Part shown: positions 48,972 through 57,952 of the stretch, piece after piece | Position numbering within the stretch: position 1 is the stretch's first letter | Layout: every line of letters begins with the position of its first letter | Assembly (NCBI GenBank): GCA_900546565.1 | Contig: URDC01000001.1 | Span: 1-64,000, forward strand | From: an uncultured Opitutales bacterium | Lineage (GTDB): Bacteria > Verrucomicrobiota > Verrucomicrobiia > Opitutales > Intestinicryptomonadaceae | DNA length: 64,000 nt | Direction of reading: 5' to 3' | Notes under the pieces: model-generated | The model's database searches: none | Told to the model about the DNA's origin: nothing | Seen by the model: the letters and a program-made list of their open reading frames with translations, nothing else | Program-made: the position numbers and the translations under genes

Positions 48972-49778
48972 ATGAAGAAAATACTGGTTATAATGTCGGC
49001 GGTGTCGATGTTGTTTTGCGCCGCGTCGGCGCAATCGAACTCCGTCTGGAAAAAGCAAACGAGGCTGATTACGTCGGCTACCGACAACACGTCGGCGGCA
49101 AAAATCGGCAAGCGCGGAACAATCACGGTCGGCGGGTCGCTCAATAGTATGGATTTGAAAAGTAATGGCGTGAAATCGGATACGCGCATTGGCGGCGGCG
49201 GTAATTTGGAGATTGCGTTCAATGTTGTGCGCAGTCGGACGCGCAATTTGGGTATGGACGTTGTTCTGCCGTTTTCTTACAGCTATATGAAGAGCTCGTT
49301 CCCAGACCAGAATCTCGATGCGAAGTATCAGCGCACGGAACTGCCCATTGTGCTGCGTCCGTATTTCAGGTATGCGGTCTCGAAGGATTTGTTGATTACG
49401 CCGTTTATTCAAGGCGGTGCGGGTGCGATGATTCTCGATTTTAGCGGATTAGGAACGGACATAAATCAGGGAGCGTTTATGTATACGTTTGGCGGCGGCA
49501 TTGAATTCCAGATTTACAAGTATGTCGCGCTTACGCCGAAGATTTCCTACACGGGGATTACTGGCGAGAGTGAACAGTGGCGTTCTACTATTGATGTCGA
49601 GCGCGACTTGAAACTTTCGCTCGAAGCGGCGTTTCAGCTTACGCGCGGTTGGGCGTTCGTTGCTGAATACTCATATATGATGTTCAATGATGCGACGTTG
49701 ACGATACCCGGGTTGGGCAGTCTTGACTGGGAGCGTTCGGCGCACGTTGTGCAGCTCGGTTTCCGCTACGGATTCTAA
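48972..49778 (+). CDS. Outer-membrane beta-barrel protein
   Basis: 268 residues from the ATG at 48972 (AGGAAATTAAAT upstream). Signal peptide MKKILVIMSAVSMLFCAASA. The mature part has alternating amphipathic strands (for example YVALTPKISYTGITGE) and ends in VVQLGFRYGF with the C-terminal aromatic expected of barrel proteins. It resembles eight-stranded OmpA/OmpX-like porin folds; the substrate is unknown. A strong terminator follows. Confidence 0.8.
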   Translation: MKKILVIMSAVSMLFCAASAQSNSVWKKQTRLITSATDNTSAAKIGKRGTITVGGSLNSMDLKSNGVKSDTRIGGGGNLEIAFNVVRSRTRNLGMDVVLPFSYSYMKSSFPDQNLDAKYQRTELPIVLRPYFRYAVSKDLLITPFIQGGAGAMILDFSGLGTDINQGAFMYTFGGGIEFQIYKYVALTPKISYTGITGESEQWRSTIDVERDLKLSLEAAFQLTRGWAFVAEYSYMMFNDATLTIPGLGSLDWERSAHVVQLGFRYGF

Positions 49779-49824
49779 TTCGGCGGGAATTCGGGATTCC
49801 GATTTTTTTAGAATATGCAAAATG

Positions 49825-49861
49825 CGGTATTCGGGGACGTCCCCGAATATCGCGTTTTTTT
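49825..49861 (+). terminator. Intrinsic terminator after barrel gene
   Basis: CGGTATTCGGGG pairs with CCCCGAATATCG (49825-49836, 49841-49852, one G-U) around a 4-nt loop, followed by CGTTTTTTTT. Confidence 0.85.
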
Positions 49862-49947
49862 TGAGGTGGCGGTTACGGTTTTATGTGTGGGGAATGTCAA
49901 AAAAAGGTTGAACAAATTGTGAAAAACGGCAAGGATTGATGTAATTT

Positions 49948-51534
49948 ATGCAGGAAAACAAAATACGAAAAATGCTTAGCGGCAATGAGGCCATTGCGCT
50001 CGCGGCGCGGAGCGCGGGTGTCGCACTCGGGGTGGGGTATCCCGGGACGCCGTCTACGGAAATTCTCGAAAACTTTTCGGAGCTCGGCGGCAATGCCGAA
50101 TGGGCTCCCAATGAAAAGGTCGCCGCGGAAGTCGCACTCGGGGTGGCGTTTGCCGAAAGCAATGCGCTGGTTACGATGAAGCATGTCGGCTTCAATGTGG
50201 CGCAGGATTTATTCTTTACGGCGGCTTACAGCGGTATGCAAGGCGGGTTTGTCGCGGTTGTGGCGGACGATCCGGGTATGGCGTCGAGTCAGGACGAGCA
50301 GGACACGCGCTCGATTGCGATGTGTGGCGGGATTCCCGTTCTCGAACCCGCATCGTCGCAAGACGCGTATGACTTCACTTTATTGGCGTTCGAAATTTCG
50401 CGCAGGTGGAAGACGCTCGTTGTTATCCGCACGACTACGCGCGTTGCGCACACGACGTCGATTGTCGAATTTGTCGACAAGGTTGCGGAGTTGCCGAAAG
50501 CCGACTTCAACAAGGACATTCCAGCCCGCGTTATGGTGCCCGCGCACGCGAAGCCCGCGCACAGGGCATTGAGGGCGAAGCTTGCGGAAATCGAAGCATG
50601 GAACAATGCGGAGGGCCCGAACAAGGTTGAAATGCGCGGCAATGAGCTCGGGATTATTGCAAGCGGTGTGGCGTATCAGTATGCGCGCGAAGCCGCGCCC
50701 GAAGCGTCGGTATTCAAGGTCGGGCTTTCGCCGCTTCCGCTTGAAAAGTTGGTCGAGTTTTCGAAGAAGTTCAAGAGGTGTGTGGTTGTCGAAGAAGGCG
50801 ACCCGTATATGACAACGCAGCTTTTGGCCGCGGGCGCGAATGTGGAACGCCGCGCCGAAGAGTGGCGTTTCGGCGAGCTGAATGTGGACAGGGTGAAAGC
50901 CCAGCTTGCGGGCGACACGGATTTCAGAATGCCGAATCTCAAAATGAAGCCGCCGATGTTGTGTCCGGGGTGTCCGCACATTTTCAGTTTCAAGCCGCTT
51001 GTAGAGCTCGGCTGCATTGTCGCAGGCGACATAGGCTGCTACACGCTTGCGGCGATGAAGCCCATCAGCGGTATGGATATGCAGATTTGCATGGGCGCGT
51101 CGATTGGCATGGGCGTGGGCATGCGAAAGGTTCTGCCCGAGGAAAAGGCGCGGAAGGTCGTGAGTGTGATAGGCGACAGCACGTTTATGCACAGCGGTCT
51201 GACAGGGCTTGCGCAGGCGGTCTACAATCCGCCGAAGACGGGGCACGTGATTATTGTTTTGGACAACTCGATTACGGCGATGACGGGCCATCAGGAGAAT
51301 CCCGCGACGGGGCGCAGGCTCGACCACTCCGAAACTACGCGCATTGTAATCGAAGATGTGGCGCGGGCTATGGGCGTTAAGAATGTAGAGGTCTTCAATC
51401 CGATAAAGCAGGCGGAGGAATTTAAAAGCTATCTTGTCGACAAGCTCGCGGGCAACGATATCACGCTTATTGTGTTGCGCCAACCGTGCATTTTTGTGGC
51501 GGCTGCCGAAGCGAAAAGAAAGGCGGGTAAATAG
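49948..51534 (+). CDS. iorA: Indolepyruvate:ferredoxin oxidoreductase alpha subunit (without ferredoxin domain)
   Basis: 528 residues. The N-terminal half has ALGVGYPGTPSTEILENFSE and VAAEVALGVAFAES of the pyrimidine-binding domain. The C-terminal half has CPGCPHIFSFK, GDIGCYTLAAM and VIVLDNSITAMTGHQENP (thiamine-diphosphate domain). It decarboxylates aryl pyruvates from Trp, Phe or Tyr to aryl-acetyl-CoA with reduction of ferredoxin. The C-terminal CxxCxxCxxxC ferredoxin domain of archaeal IorA is missing; the protein stops after LRQPCIFVAAAEAK. First gene of a five-gene cluster, 0 bp before iorB. Confidence 0.9.
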   Translation: MQENKIRKMLSGNEAIALAARSAGVALGVGYPGTPSTEILENFSELGGNAEWAPNEKVAAEVALGVAFAESNALVTMKHVGFNVAQDLFFTAAYSGMQGGFVAVVADDPGMASSQDEQDTRSIAMCGGIPVLEPASSQDAYDFTLLAFEISRRWKTLVVIRTTTRVAHTTSIVEFVDKVAELPKADFNKDIPARVMVPAHAKPAHRALRAKLAEIEAWNNAEGPNKVEMRGNELGIIASGVAYQYAREAAPEASVFKVGLSPLPLEKLVEFSKKFKRCVVVEEGDPYMTTQLLAAGANVERRAEEWRFGELNVDRVKAQLAGDTDFRMPNLKMKPPMLCPGCPHIFSFKPLVELGCIVAGDIGCYTLAAMKPISGMDMQICMGASIGMGVGMRKVLPEEKARKVVSVIGDSTFMHSGLTGLAQAVYNPPKTGHVIIVLDNSITAMTGHQENPATGRRLDHSETTRIVIEDVARAMGVKNVEVFNPIKQAEEFKSYLVDKLAGNDITLIVLRQPCIFVAAAEAKRKAGK

Positions 51535-52011
51535 ATGAAAGTCGATAGAACTATAAATGTGAAGGTTGCCGGTCTCGGCGGTATGGGCGTGCTCAAAGCC
51601 GCGCTGATTTTGGGCGAGCTTATGTTCGAAGAGGGTTTCGACGTGAAAAAGGCCGAAGTCCACGGTATGTCGCAGCGCGGCGGCTCGGTGGCGAGCGACG
51701 TGCGTTTCGGCCGCGAAGTGGTGAGTCCCATTATTCCCGAAAACTCGACGGACTTTTTGCTGTCGCTCGAACCCGAATGGTCGGACGTGCACAAGAGTTC
51801 GATGGCCGAAGGCGGTGTGGTGATTTCGGCGAACGACATTGACGCGTCGAAGCTCGCAAGCAAGAAGGCGTTGAATGTCGCGCTGCTTGGCGTGTTGAGC
51901 AGGCACTTCGACATTCCCGAAGAACGCTGGCTCGAAACGCTTAAAAAATTCTTTCCCGAAAAGCTCCACGCCTCGAACGAAGCGGCGTTTAAACTTGGCA
52001 GAAACTCCTGA
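51535..52011 (+). CDS. iorB: Indolepyruvate oxidoreductase beta subunit
   Basis: 158 residues, slightly shorter than the usual 180-200. The gamma-type domain signature VKVAGLGGMGVLKAALILGEL, the segment EVHGMSQRGGSVASDVRFG and SPIIPENSTDFLLSLEP are clear. It provides the second half of the oxidoreductase. The ATG directly follows the iorA TAG, indicating coupled translation. Confidence 0.9.
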   Translation: MKVDRTINVKVAGLGGMGVLKAALILGELMFEEGFDVKKAEVHGMSQRGGSVASDVRFGREVVSPIIPENSTDFLLSLEPEWSDVHKSSMAEGGVVISANDIDASKLASKKALNVALLGVLSRHFDIPEERWLETLKKFFPEKLHASNEAAFKLGRNS

Positions 52012-52014
52012 TTT

Positions 52015-53346
52015 ATGAAACAGATTTGGAACGATATTCACGGCGACGTCCACCCGTTCACGGCGTTGGACTTTCTGCCGCGTTCGGAAATGCAGGCGTT
52101 GCAATCGCAGCGTTTGCGCGAAATTGTAAGGCTTGCGTATGACAGGGTCGAGCTCTACCGAAACCGCATGGACGAAGCGGGGGTTCGCCCCGAAGACATA
52201 AGGGGTATTGACGACATTTCGAAGCTGCCGTTTATGCAGAAGACCGACTTGCGCGACACGTATCCCGACGGGCTTTTTGCGGTCGATATGAAGGACATTG
52301 TGCGTCTGCACGCGTCGAGCGGAACGACGGGCAAGCCGATTGTGGTCGCGTATACGGAAGAGGACCTGCGCGTTTGGGACGCATCGATTATCCGCTGCTT
52401 CAAGATGTATGGAATAAAGAGCGGCGATGTTGTCCAGAATTGCTACGGATACGGTTTGTTCACGGGCGGTTTGGGCATTCACGAAGGCTCGCAATCTCTG
52501 GGGTGTGCGGTTATTCCCGCCTCGGGCGGAAATACGGAGCGTCAGCTTATGCTTATGCGCGACCTCAAAACGACCGTGATTGCGTCGACGCCGAGTTATT
52601 TTGTCCACCTAATCGAGGCGGGCAAGGCGCGGGGGATAGACTTCAAGCAGCTGCCGCTCAGGATTGGCGTTTTCGGCGGCGAACCGTCGTCGGAGGCCAT
52701 GCGCAAGTTTATTGTCGACAACACGAATGTCGTGCCGTTCGACATTTACGGGCTTTCGGAAATTGTGGGCCCGGGCGTTGGCGCGGAATGCAAATGCAAG
52801 GCCGGCATGCACATTTTGGAGGACAATTTCTATCCCGAAATCGTCGACCCCGATACGGGCGAAGTTCTGCCCGACGGCGAAGAGGGCGAGCTTGTGCTTT
52901 CGACGCTCACGAAGCGGGCAATGCCGATTTTGCGCTATCGCACGCACGACATAACTTCGATAATTCCCGAGCCGTGCAAATGCGGCAGAACTATCCGCAG
53001 GATTTCGCGAATTTCCAAGCGCAGCGACGATATGCTCATTATCAGGGGCGTGAATGTGTTCCCGTCGCAGATAGAAATAGGCATTATGCGCTGCGAGGAG
53101 AGCACGCCGAATTTCAGGATTGTCCGCGAGATGAAAAACGACATGGAATCCCTCACGGTGGAAGTCGAAATTCAGGACAAATACTACGGCGACAGTATCG
53201 AGAATTTGGAGGCTATTAGGCGCAAGATTCAGGCGTCGATTACCCAGATTGTGAATATCAGAATAGATGTAAAAATAGTAGAACCCAACAAAATTCCGCG
53301 TTCGGAAGGTAAAATCAAAAGGGTCTACGACAACAGAAAGGCTTAA
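52015..53346 (+). CDS. paaK: Phenylacetate-CoA ligase
   Basis: 443 residues of the PaaK family. ASSGTTGKPIVVAYTEEDL is the AMP-binding P-loop, YGLSEIVGPGVGAEC the A5 region, RTHDITSI and RRISRISKRSDDMLIIRGVNVFPSQIE the hinge region, and the C-terminal Lys lies in IPRSEGKIKRV. It converts aryl acetates and CoA to aryl-acetyl-CoA at the cost of ATP, or runs in reverse to yield ATP from iorAB products, the likely role next to iorAB. It starts 3 bp after iorB. Confidence 0.93.
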   Translation: MKQIWNDIHGDVHPFTALDFLPRSEMQALQSQRLREIVRLAYDRVELYRNRMDEAGVRPEDIRGIDDISKLPFMQKTDLRDTYPDGLFAVDMKDIVRLHASSGTTGKPIVVAYTEEDLRVWDASIIRCFKMYGIKSGDVVQNCYGYGLFTGGLGIHEGSQSLGCAVIPASGGNTERQLMLMRDLKTTVIASTPSYFVHLIEAGKARGIDFKQLPLRIGVFGGEPSSEAMRKFIVDNTNVVPFDIYGLSEIVGPGVGAECKCKAGMHILEDNFYPEIVDPDTGEVLPDGEEGELVLSTLTKRAMPILRYRTHDITSIIPEPCKCGRTIRRISRISKRSDDMLIIRGVNVFPSQIEIGIMRCEESTPNFRIVREMKNDMESLTVEVEIQDKYYGDSIENLEAIRRKIQASITQIVNIRIDVKIVEPNKIPRSEGKIKRVYDNRKA

Positions 53347-53349
53347 AAA

Positions 53350-53739
53350 ATGCGCATAGACCAAATATCGGTCTTTTTGGAAAACACGCCGGGGCGGCTT
53401 GAAAGCCTTTGCAAGGCTCTCGCCGACGCCGAAGTTAACATCAACACGATAACGATTATCGAAAACGGCGAATACGGTATTGTGCGCATGATTGTCGACA
53501 AGCCCGACGCGGGGGTAGATGCGCTCAAAGCCGCGGGCTTTACGCCGAAGAAGGTGGAAGTGTTGGCGGTGGAAGTCGACGACACGCCCGGGGCGTTGTT
53601 GCGGCTGCTTGAAAAGACGCGCGAAGGGGGGGTGAACATAGAATATATGTATGCGCTCACGAAGCCGCTTGCGGTGCGTCCCGTGATGATTATGTCGTTT
53701 AAGGACATTGAGGCGGCGGAGAAGTCGCTTGCAAAATAG
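53350..53739 (+). CDS. Tandem ACT-domain protein
   Basis: 129 residues made of two ACT domains: RIDQISVFLENTPGRLESLC (about 2-65) and KVEVLAVEVDDTPGALLRLL (about 68-128). ACT pairs bind amino acids and regulate metabolism. Found next to iorAB-paaK it probably senses an aromatic amino acid and tunes this catabolism. Ligand is inferred. It starts 3 bp after paaK. Confidence 0.87.
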   Translation: MRIDQISVFLENTPGRLESLCKALADAEVNINTITIIENGEYGIVRMIVDKPDAGVDALKAAGFTPKKVEVLAVEVDDTPGALLRLLEKTREGGVNIEYMYALTKPLAVRPVMIMSFKDIEAAEKSLAK

Positions 53740-53749
53740 GGGGAAGGCG

Positions 53750-54142
53750 ATGATTGTAAACACCGACAGGGACAGGCTTGCTAAGACGCTTAAATTTGCG
53801 GTGTTGGAGCAGAGGCCCGACTATGCGGAGGTTCGCGCGGTTGTCGAAGACGCGTTTTTAAACGGTGTGGACATTGCCCACGGCGGGTTTTTGTTTTCGC
53901 TTTGCGACTTTGCGTGCGCTCTTGCCTCGAACACGCCCGAAAGGGTTGCGATAACGTCGAATTCGAACATCGACTTTATCGAGCCCGTCAAGCCGAACGA
54001 GACCGTTTTGGCGTTTGCCGAGCTTGTGGCGGGCAACGAGAAAACGGGCGTTTATCAGGTTATGATAACCGACCTCGGGCAGGCTAAGCGTTATGCGGTT
54101 TTCCGCAGTCGGGTTGTCTACAAGCGCGCTATGCAAAAGTAG
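53750..54142 (+). CDS. PaaI-like hotdog thioesterase
   Basis: 130 residues from the ATG at 53750 (AGGGGGAAGG upstream). NGVDIAHGGFLFSLCDFACALASN has the hotdog-family HGG(F) motif with the catalytic-site acidic residue in the following helix. PaaI-type enzymes hydrolyse aryl-acetyl-CoA, rescuing CoA when ligase products stall. Position behind paaK fits that role. Terminator follows. Confidence 0.87.
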   Translation: MIVNTDRDRLAKTLKFAVLEQRPDYAEVRAVVEDAFLNGVDIAHGGFLFSLCDFACALASNTPERVAITSNSNIDFIEPVKPNETVLAFAELVAGNEKTGVYQVMITDLGQAKRYAVFRSRVVYKRAMQK

Positions 54143-54187
54143 TCGGCGCGGGTTGGCTGAACGTGTGTGCTGAAAAATTTTTGAAGT

Positions 54188-54221
54188 GGTGCGGCAGGAA
54201 ATTTTCTTCCGCACCCTTTTT
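54188..54221 (+). terminator. Intrinsic terminator of the ior-paaK cluster
   Basis: GGTGCGG (54188-54194) pairs with CCGCACC (54209-54215), with an inner GGAA/TTCC, followed by CTTTTT. It lies 46 bp after the thioesterase stop. Confidence 0.75.
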
Positions 54222-54320
54222 ATCATTGTGGCTGGTGTGTGTAGCTTTGTTGTGGCGCGTTTAGGGGGCTTGACTTTTTCGGGATTCGTTGTAAAAAGGG
54301 CGAAATAATCTTTTCAAAAT

Positions 54321-54479
54321 ATGGCAGAAGAAACAAAAGCAAAAGACACTTCCCGCGAATGTGGCAAAGGCGAAACAATAAGGCGCGGCGCGGACATTCA
54401 AAAGTATGTCGACAACTACGACAGAATTTTCAGGCACTCGGCGGCAAAGTCCGCCCCGAAAAAATCGAAGAAAGCGTAA
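54321..54479 (+). CDS. Small basic protein, 52 residues
   Basis: A short frame beginning MAEETKAKDTSRECGKGETI, with Lys-rich ends and a central ADIQKYVDNYDRIFRHS helix, closing in APKKSKKA. It has coding-like codon choice, lies alone between two terminators and has an A-rich but weak ribosome binding region. The Lys/Ala tail resembles small nucleic-acid-binding proteins; no family is recognised. Confidence 0.5.
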   Translation: MAEETKAKDTSRECGKGETIRRGADIQKYVDNYDRIFRHSAAKSAPKKSKKA

Positions 54480-54502
54480 TTGGTGGGGTGTGGGAATTGG
54501 CG

Positions 54503-54544
54503 CAAAAAAAGGAGCGGGTTGCGTTATGAGCCGCTCCTTTTTTG
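54503..54544. terminator. Bidirectional intrinsic terminator
   Basis: GGAGCGG (54511-54517) pairs with CCGCTCC (54531-54537), flanked by a run of A on the left and TTTTTTTG on the right. It serves the small basic protein and the convergent SGNH hydrolase gene. Confidence 0.85.
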
Positions 54545-54560
54545 TTTCGGGTCTGTCGGA

Positions 54561-55376
54561 TTAATAGACGGGCAATGTGGGTAGTTGGTATTTGAGTGTT
54601 TCGGCGATTCGTTTATGTCCGAGTTCGTTTGGGTGGAGAAGGTCGGTTTTTGGATTTGCAAAATATTTTGCGTGGGCGGGCAGGCTCGGGTAGAGCCCGC
54701 AAAGCGAATTGAGGTCGATTATGGGAACTGCCCAGATGTTTGCAGCCTCTTTTATTGCGGCAACATAATCGTGTATGAAAAGCCCGAGGCGGTTTGAATA
54801 GGACTCGTCGGGCTGGACGTTTGTTTTGGAGAATATTGCCGAGCTGCGGTGGATTGGGGTCAGCAGCACGACCTGTTTGTCGGGGAATGTTTTTTTGATG
54901 TATTCGAGCGCGGTATTGAGCGCGCCGCGGAATGTGTTCGGGTCTTTTGAAAGGGTGCGGTATTGGCGCGTGCCCGCGGGGGTATTGCAGACTTCGGCGG
55001 CTGCGGTGGTTGCGGGGGTGAACCACTGCCCGAGCGGAATACTCGAATTGAAGTCGTTTGTGCCGATGAATATCAGGATTGCATCGATATCGCCGTTTGT
55101 TTCGGCTTGGAGTTTCCGCGCCTGTGCGGGTATATGGGCTGCGCGTTGTCCGCTTATGCCGTAGACTTTGGGGGCGATCCCGAGCGAATCGGCGAGGAAG
55201 CTCCAATAGAGTTTCTGGCCTTTGATTGTGTTGGGGTCGGTTATCGAATCGCCCAAGAATGCGACTTTTTTGCCGAGCCACTGGGTTTTGAGCGGCTCGC
55301 AATCCGCCGAGTGTTGCGTAAAAAATACGCCCGCCAAGCAGGCGAGCGCGAGGGTTTTAAAAAGTTTTTTCAGCAT
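54561..55376 (-). CDS. Secreted GDSL/SGNH-family hydrolase
   Basis: 271 residues with signal peptide to about residue 26. The catalytic Ser is in VAFLGDSITD (block I), the oxyanion-hole Asn in FIGTNDF (block III) and the Asp-His pair in DLLHPNELGHKRIAE (block V). It probably deacetylates or de-esterifies a carbohydrate or lipid in the periplasm or outside. It lies 31 bp after the porin gene on the same strand, so the two are likely co-transcribed. Confidence 0.87.
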   Translation of the reverse strand: MLKKLFKTLALACLAGVFFTQHSADCEPLKTQWLGKKVAFLGDSITDPNTIKGQKLYWSFLADSLGIAPKVYGISGQRAAHIPAQARKLQAETNGDIDAILIFIGTNDFNSSIPLGQWFTPATTAAAEVCNTPAGTRQYRTLSKDPNTFRGALNTALEYIKKTFPDKQVVLLTPIHRSSAIFSKTNVQPDESYSNRLGLFIHDYVAAIKEAANIWAVPIIDLNSLCGLYPSLPAHAKYFANPKTDLLHPNELGHKRIAETLKYQLPTLPVY

Positions 55377-55407
55377 TATGCGTTTTGCGTTTTATTGTGT
55401 TACGGGT

Positions 55408-56670
55408 TTAGAAGATGACCTGCAACTGTGCCATAACCGTGTTGTTGTCGATTTCGCGGGCGGCGGCGTTTTTGCCGGATGTGTATTTGCCGTATTCGTA
55501 GCCGATTGAAGTTTTGATTGCCTCGGTATTATACCAGTTTATGCCGAAGAATACGGTTTTGGCGGAATCGAAATAGTATGTCGTTCTGTCGGCTGTGACT
55601 GCAACGCCGAGTTCGTTTGCCGAAACGTAGGAGAAGCGCAGAACCGGTTCGATTGCGCCGACGGTGTCGGAGAGGTCGAACTTGTAGGCGACGATAACGT
55701 TTGCCCCGAGCGGAGATGCATTCGAGCCGTCGGAGCGTCCGTTTTCGACGCTTTGGTAGAACATTTCGGCAACTGCCGTCCAGCCGCCGTATTTGAGTGT
55801 GAGGTATGGGTTGACGCCCCAAATTTCGTATTTGCTTGTGCCGCGCGTAAAGCCCTTGCTGGCGTAGCCCGTGTTGACGCCGATGTCGTATTTGAGGGCT
55901 TCGCCGTCGAGGTCGATTACGTTTTTATAGCCGACGGCGACGTAATAGCTGAGTCCGCTGTTGGCATTGATATTGTTGATGACGGTTGAGGCGGTATTTG
56001 CCGCCTCGGTGAGTTCGGAGGTTATTGCCGCGCTGTAATAGAGTCCGTCGACTGTCGGGATTTCGCCGTCCCAGAAGACGCCGACTGTGCGGCTGCCGAA
56101 GTATTTTGTAGAGCCGTCGGTAAAGCCCGCCTGTGTGAAGAAATTGGTTGCAACAGACCTGTCGATTGCGAGCATTCCGAAGTCGTCGGTTATTTGTTCC
56201 ACGCCCATATTCGACTTGCGCAAGCCGATTTGCAGGGTGCCGTCGATGTAGTCGATGTCGACTTTTTTGGAGATGACGACTTTGTCGAGGTAATTGCGGT
56301 TGTCGCCGCCCGAGCCGAAGTCCATCACGAGAGTCGCCGTCCAGCCGTTGCCGACGTCGGCTTCCAGACCCACTTTGACGAAGCGCAGTTCAAAGCCGCT
56401 GATTTCCTCCATATCGCCCGTGCCCTCGGACACGTTGTTTTCGGACCACTTGAACCAACCTTGGAGCCCGCCGAAAACCTTGATTGTCTGTGTCTGTTTT
56501 GCCGCGGGTTTGACGGCGACAGACTCTTTGGCGATTTTTGTCGCCTCCTGTTGGGTGAGCATTCCCTTTTTGACGAGGGTTTCCAAAAGTGCTTTGTCTT
56601 GCGCCCAAGACGCCGCTGCCGCGCAGGCGAGGGCGAGCAGAACCGCAAAAAATCTTTTCGTGCTTTTCAT
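55408..56670 (-). CDS. Outer-membrane porin with N-terminal coiled segment
   Basis: 420 residues. Signal peptide MKSTKRFFAVLLALACAAAASWA, then a short helical segment LLETLVKKGMLTQQEATKIAKES of the kind that precedes OprO/OprP-like porins, and then alternating beta strands (RFVKVGLEADVGNGWTATLVMDF) to a C-terminal Phe (NTVMAQLQVIF). It probably forms a general or anion-selective channel; phosphate selectivity cannot be judged. Likely operon with the SGNH hydrolase. Confidence 0.83.
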   Translation of the reverse strand: MKSTKRFFAVLLALACAAAASWAQDKALLETLVKKGMLTQQEATKIAKESVAVKPAAKQTQTIKVFGGLQGWFKWSENNVSEGTGDMEEISGFELRFVKVGLEADVGNGWTATLVMDFGSGGDNRNYLDKVVISKKVDIDYIDGTLQIGLRKSNMGVEQITDDFGMLAIDRSVATNFFTQAGFTDGSTKYFGSRTVGVFWDGEIPTVDGLYYSAAITSELTEAANTASTVINNINANSGLSYYVAVGYKNVIDLDGEALKYDIGVNTGYASKGFTRGTSKYEIWGVNPYLTLKYGGWTAVAEMFYQSVENGRSDGSNASPLGANVIVAYKFDLSDTVGAIEPVLRFSYVSANELGVAVTADRTTYYFDSAKTVFFGINWYNTEAIKTSIGYEYGKYTSGKNAAAREIDNNTVMAQLQVIF

Positions 56671-56750
56671 AAAAATCCGTTACCTAATAATAATATCTGC
56701 AAAGTAGTCTATGTGTGCGCGTAGGGTATGCAAGTTTTTATTGCGCCTTT

Positions 56751-57500
56751 TTACGATTTGCGCAAGCCGATCAGAAACTCGGTATTGCCGTCGCCGCCCC
56801 TGATGGGAGATTCGATAATGCCGAGTATTTCTATGTCTGGGTAGTTGCGTTCGACGAAGCCGCGGATCTTTTCGACGGCGGCGGTCAGAAGTTCGGTGTC
56901 GCGGATTACGCCCTTGTTGCGCTTCATTATTTTTGCGGAGGTCTCGAACTGCGGTTTTATAAGGCACGCCATTGTGGAGTTTTTCTTCAAAAGCGGCACG
57001 AGAAAGGGTAGGGTCTTTTCGAGCGAGATGAAGGAGAGGTCGGCGCAGACGAAATCAAAAAGTTCGCCGCGGAAGGTCCCCGGGGTTAAGCTGCGGACGT
57101 CGGTTTTTTCGATGTTGACTACGCGGGGATCCGAGAGGAGTTTTGTATGCAGCTGTCCCGAACCGACATCGACGCATACGGACTGCGCTGCGCCGCGTTG
57201 CAAGGCACAATCGGTGAAGCCTCCCGTTGATGCGCCCGCGTCGAGTATGCGCAGGTCTTGCAGGGAGATTTTGAAGTGGTTGAGAAATTCTTCGAGCTTC
57301 AAGCCCGCGCGCGATACGTATTTGAGGGTGGCGTTTTCGGTGTCGACTTCGAATTTGGTGTCGGCGGGGAATTTCCGCGAAGGCTTGTCGACTGCCTGCG
57401 AATTCAGAAAAACTTTCCCCTCCTCGATGAGGGCTCGGGCTTTCGAACGGCTCGGGGCAAGCCCGAGTTCGAGAAGCAATTCGTCGGCGCGTTTTGTCAT
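56751..57500 (-). CDS. tlyA: TlyA-family rRNA 2'-O-methyltransferase
   Basis: 249 residues. N-terminal S4 RNA-binding domain (RADELLLELGLAPSRSKARAL), linker SRAGLKLEEFL, then an FtsJ-like SAM-binding fold with ILDAGASTGGFTDCAL and VCVDVGSGQLH; the catalytic lysine region follows (LIKPQFE). TlyA methylates ribose in rRNA; the old name hemolysin is misleading. Its ATG overlaps the stop of the upstream small gene (ATGA). Confidence 0.9.
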   Translation of the reverse strand: MTKRADELLLELGLAPSRSKARALIEEGKVFLNSQAVDKPSRKFPADTKFEVDTENATLKYVSRAGLKLEEFLNHFKISLQDLRILDAGASTGGFTDCALQRGAAQSVCVDVGSGQLHTKLLSDPRVVNIEKTDVRSLTPGTFRGELFDFVCADLSFISLEKTLPFLVPLLKKNSTMACLIKPQFETSAKIMKRNKGVIRDTELLTAAVEKIRGFVERNYPDIEILGIIESPIRGGDGNTEFLIGLRKS

Positions 57501-57778
57501 TTGTTTTTGGGTTTGAAAATTACTTGAAGATACTCGACTTTTTGCGGGGCGGACTTTCGATTCATCAGGTCGCCGCCCGTAACGAGCAGGTTATAGAAAA
57601 GTATGAGTGTGCCCGCGGCTATGGCGAGTGTCATTCCGACGCCGATTGCGATACGCAGGTAATCGAGTTTTGTTTTATGCGGGTTGTCGCCCCAGCGCGG
57701 CACGACGCCTTTGAAGCCTCCGAGATTGCCCGCGAGCTGTTTTGACTTGTGCCGAATTTTGTTTTCGTCGATATGCAC
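57497..57778 (-). CDS. Small single-pass membrane protein
   Basis: 93 residues with one strong membrane segment at about 42-67 (IAIGVGMTLAIAAGTLILFYNLLV). The N-terminal part is basic and likely cytoplasmic, and the C-terminus (SAPQKVEYLQVIFKPKNK) is basic. Translationally coupled to tlyA. No family recognised. Confidence 0.65.
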   Translation of the reverse strand: MHIDENKIRHKSKQLAGNLGGFKGVVPRWGDNPHKTKLDYLRIAIGVGMTLAIAAGTLILFYNLLVTGGDLMNRKSAPQKVEYLQVIFKPKNK

Positions 57779-57952
57779 GGTTTTTTATTATGATTTATTT
57801 GGGGTTGTTGTGCTTTTTTTATCGGAATATTGACAAATTTTCGGTGATTTGCAAATATTGTTTTCGGTTTTGTCGAAGTGCGGTATGCGGGGATTTTGCC
57901 GCACTCAATGTGCGCTTCGGTTAGGCAAATTCAATTAGGATAGGGAAACAGT

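Noticed and set aside
50380..52608. A 742-codon open frame on the minus strand over iorA, iorB and paaK
   Set aside because: It lies antisense to three clear enzyme genes, is rich in Arg and His, and shows no motif. It is the by-product of GC-rich third positions.
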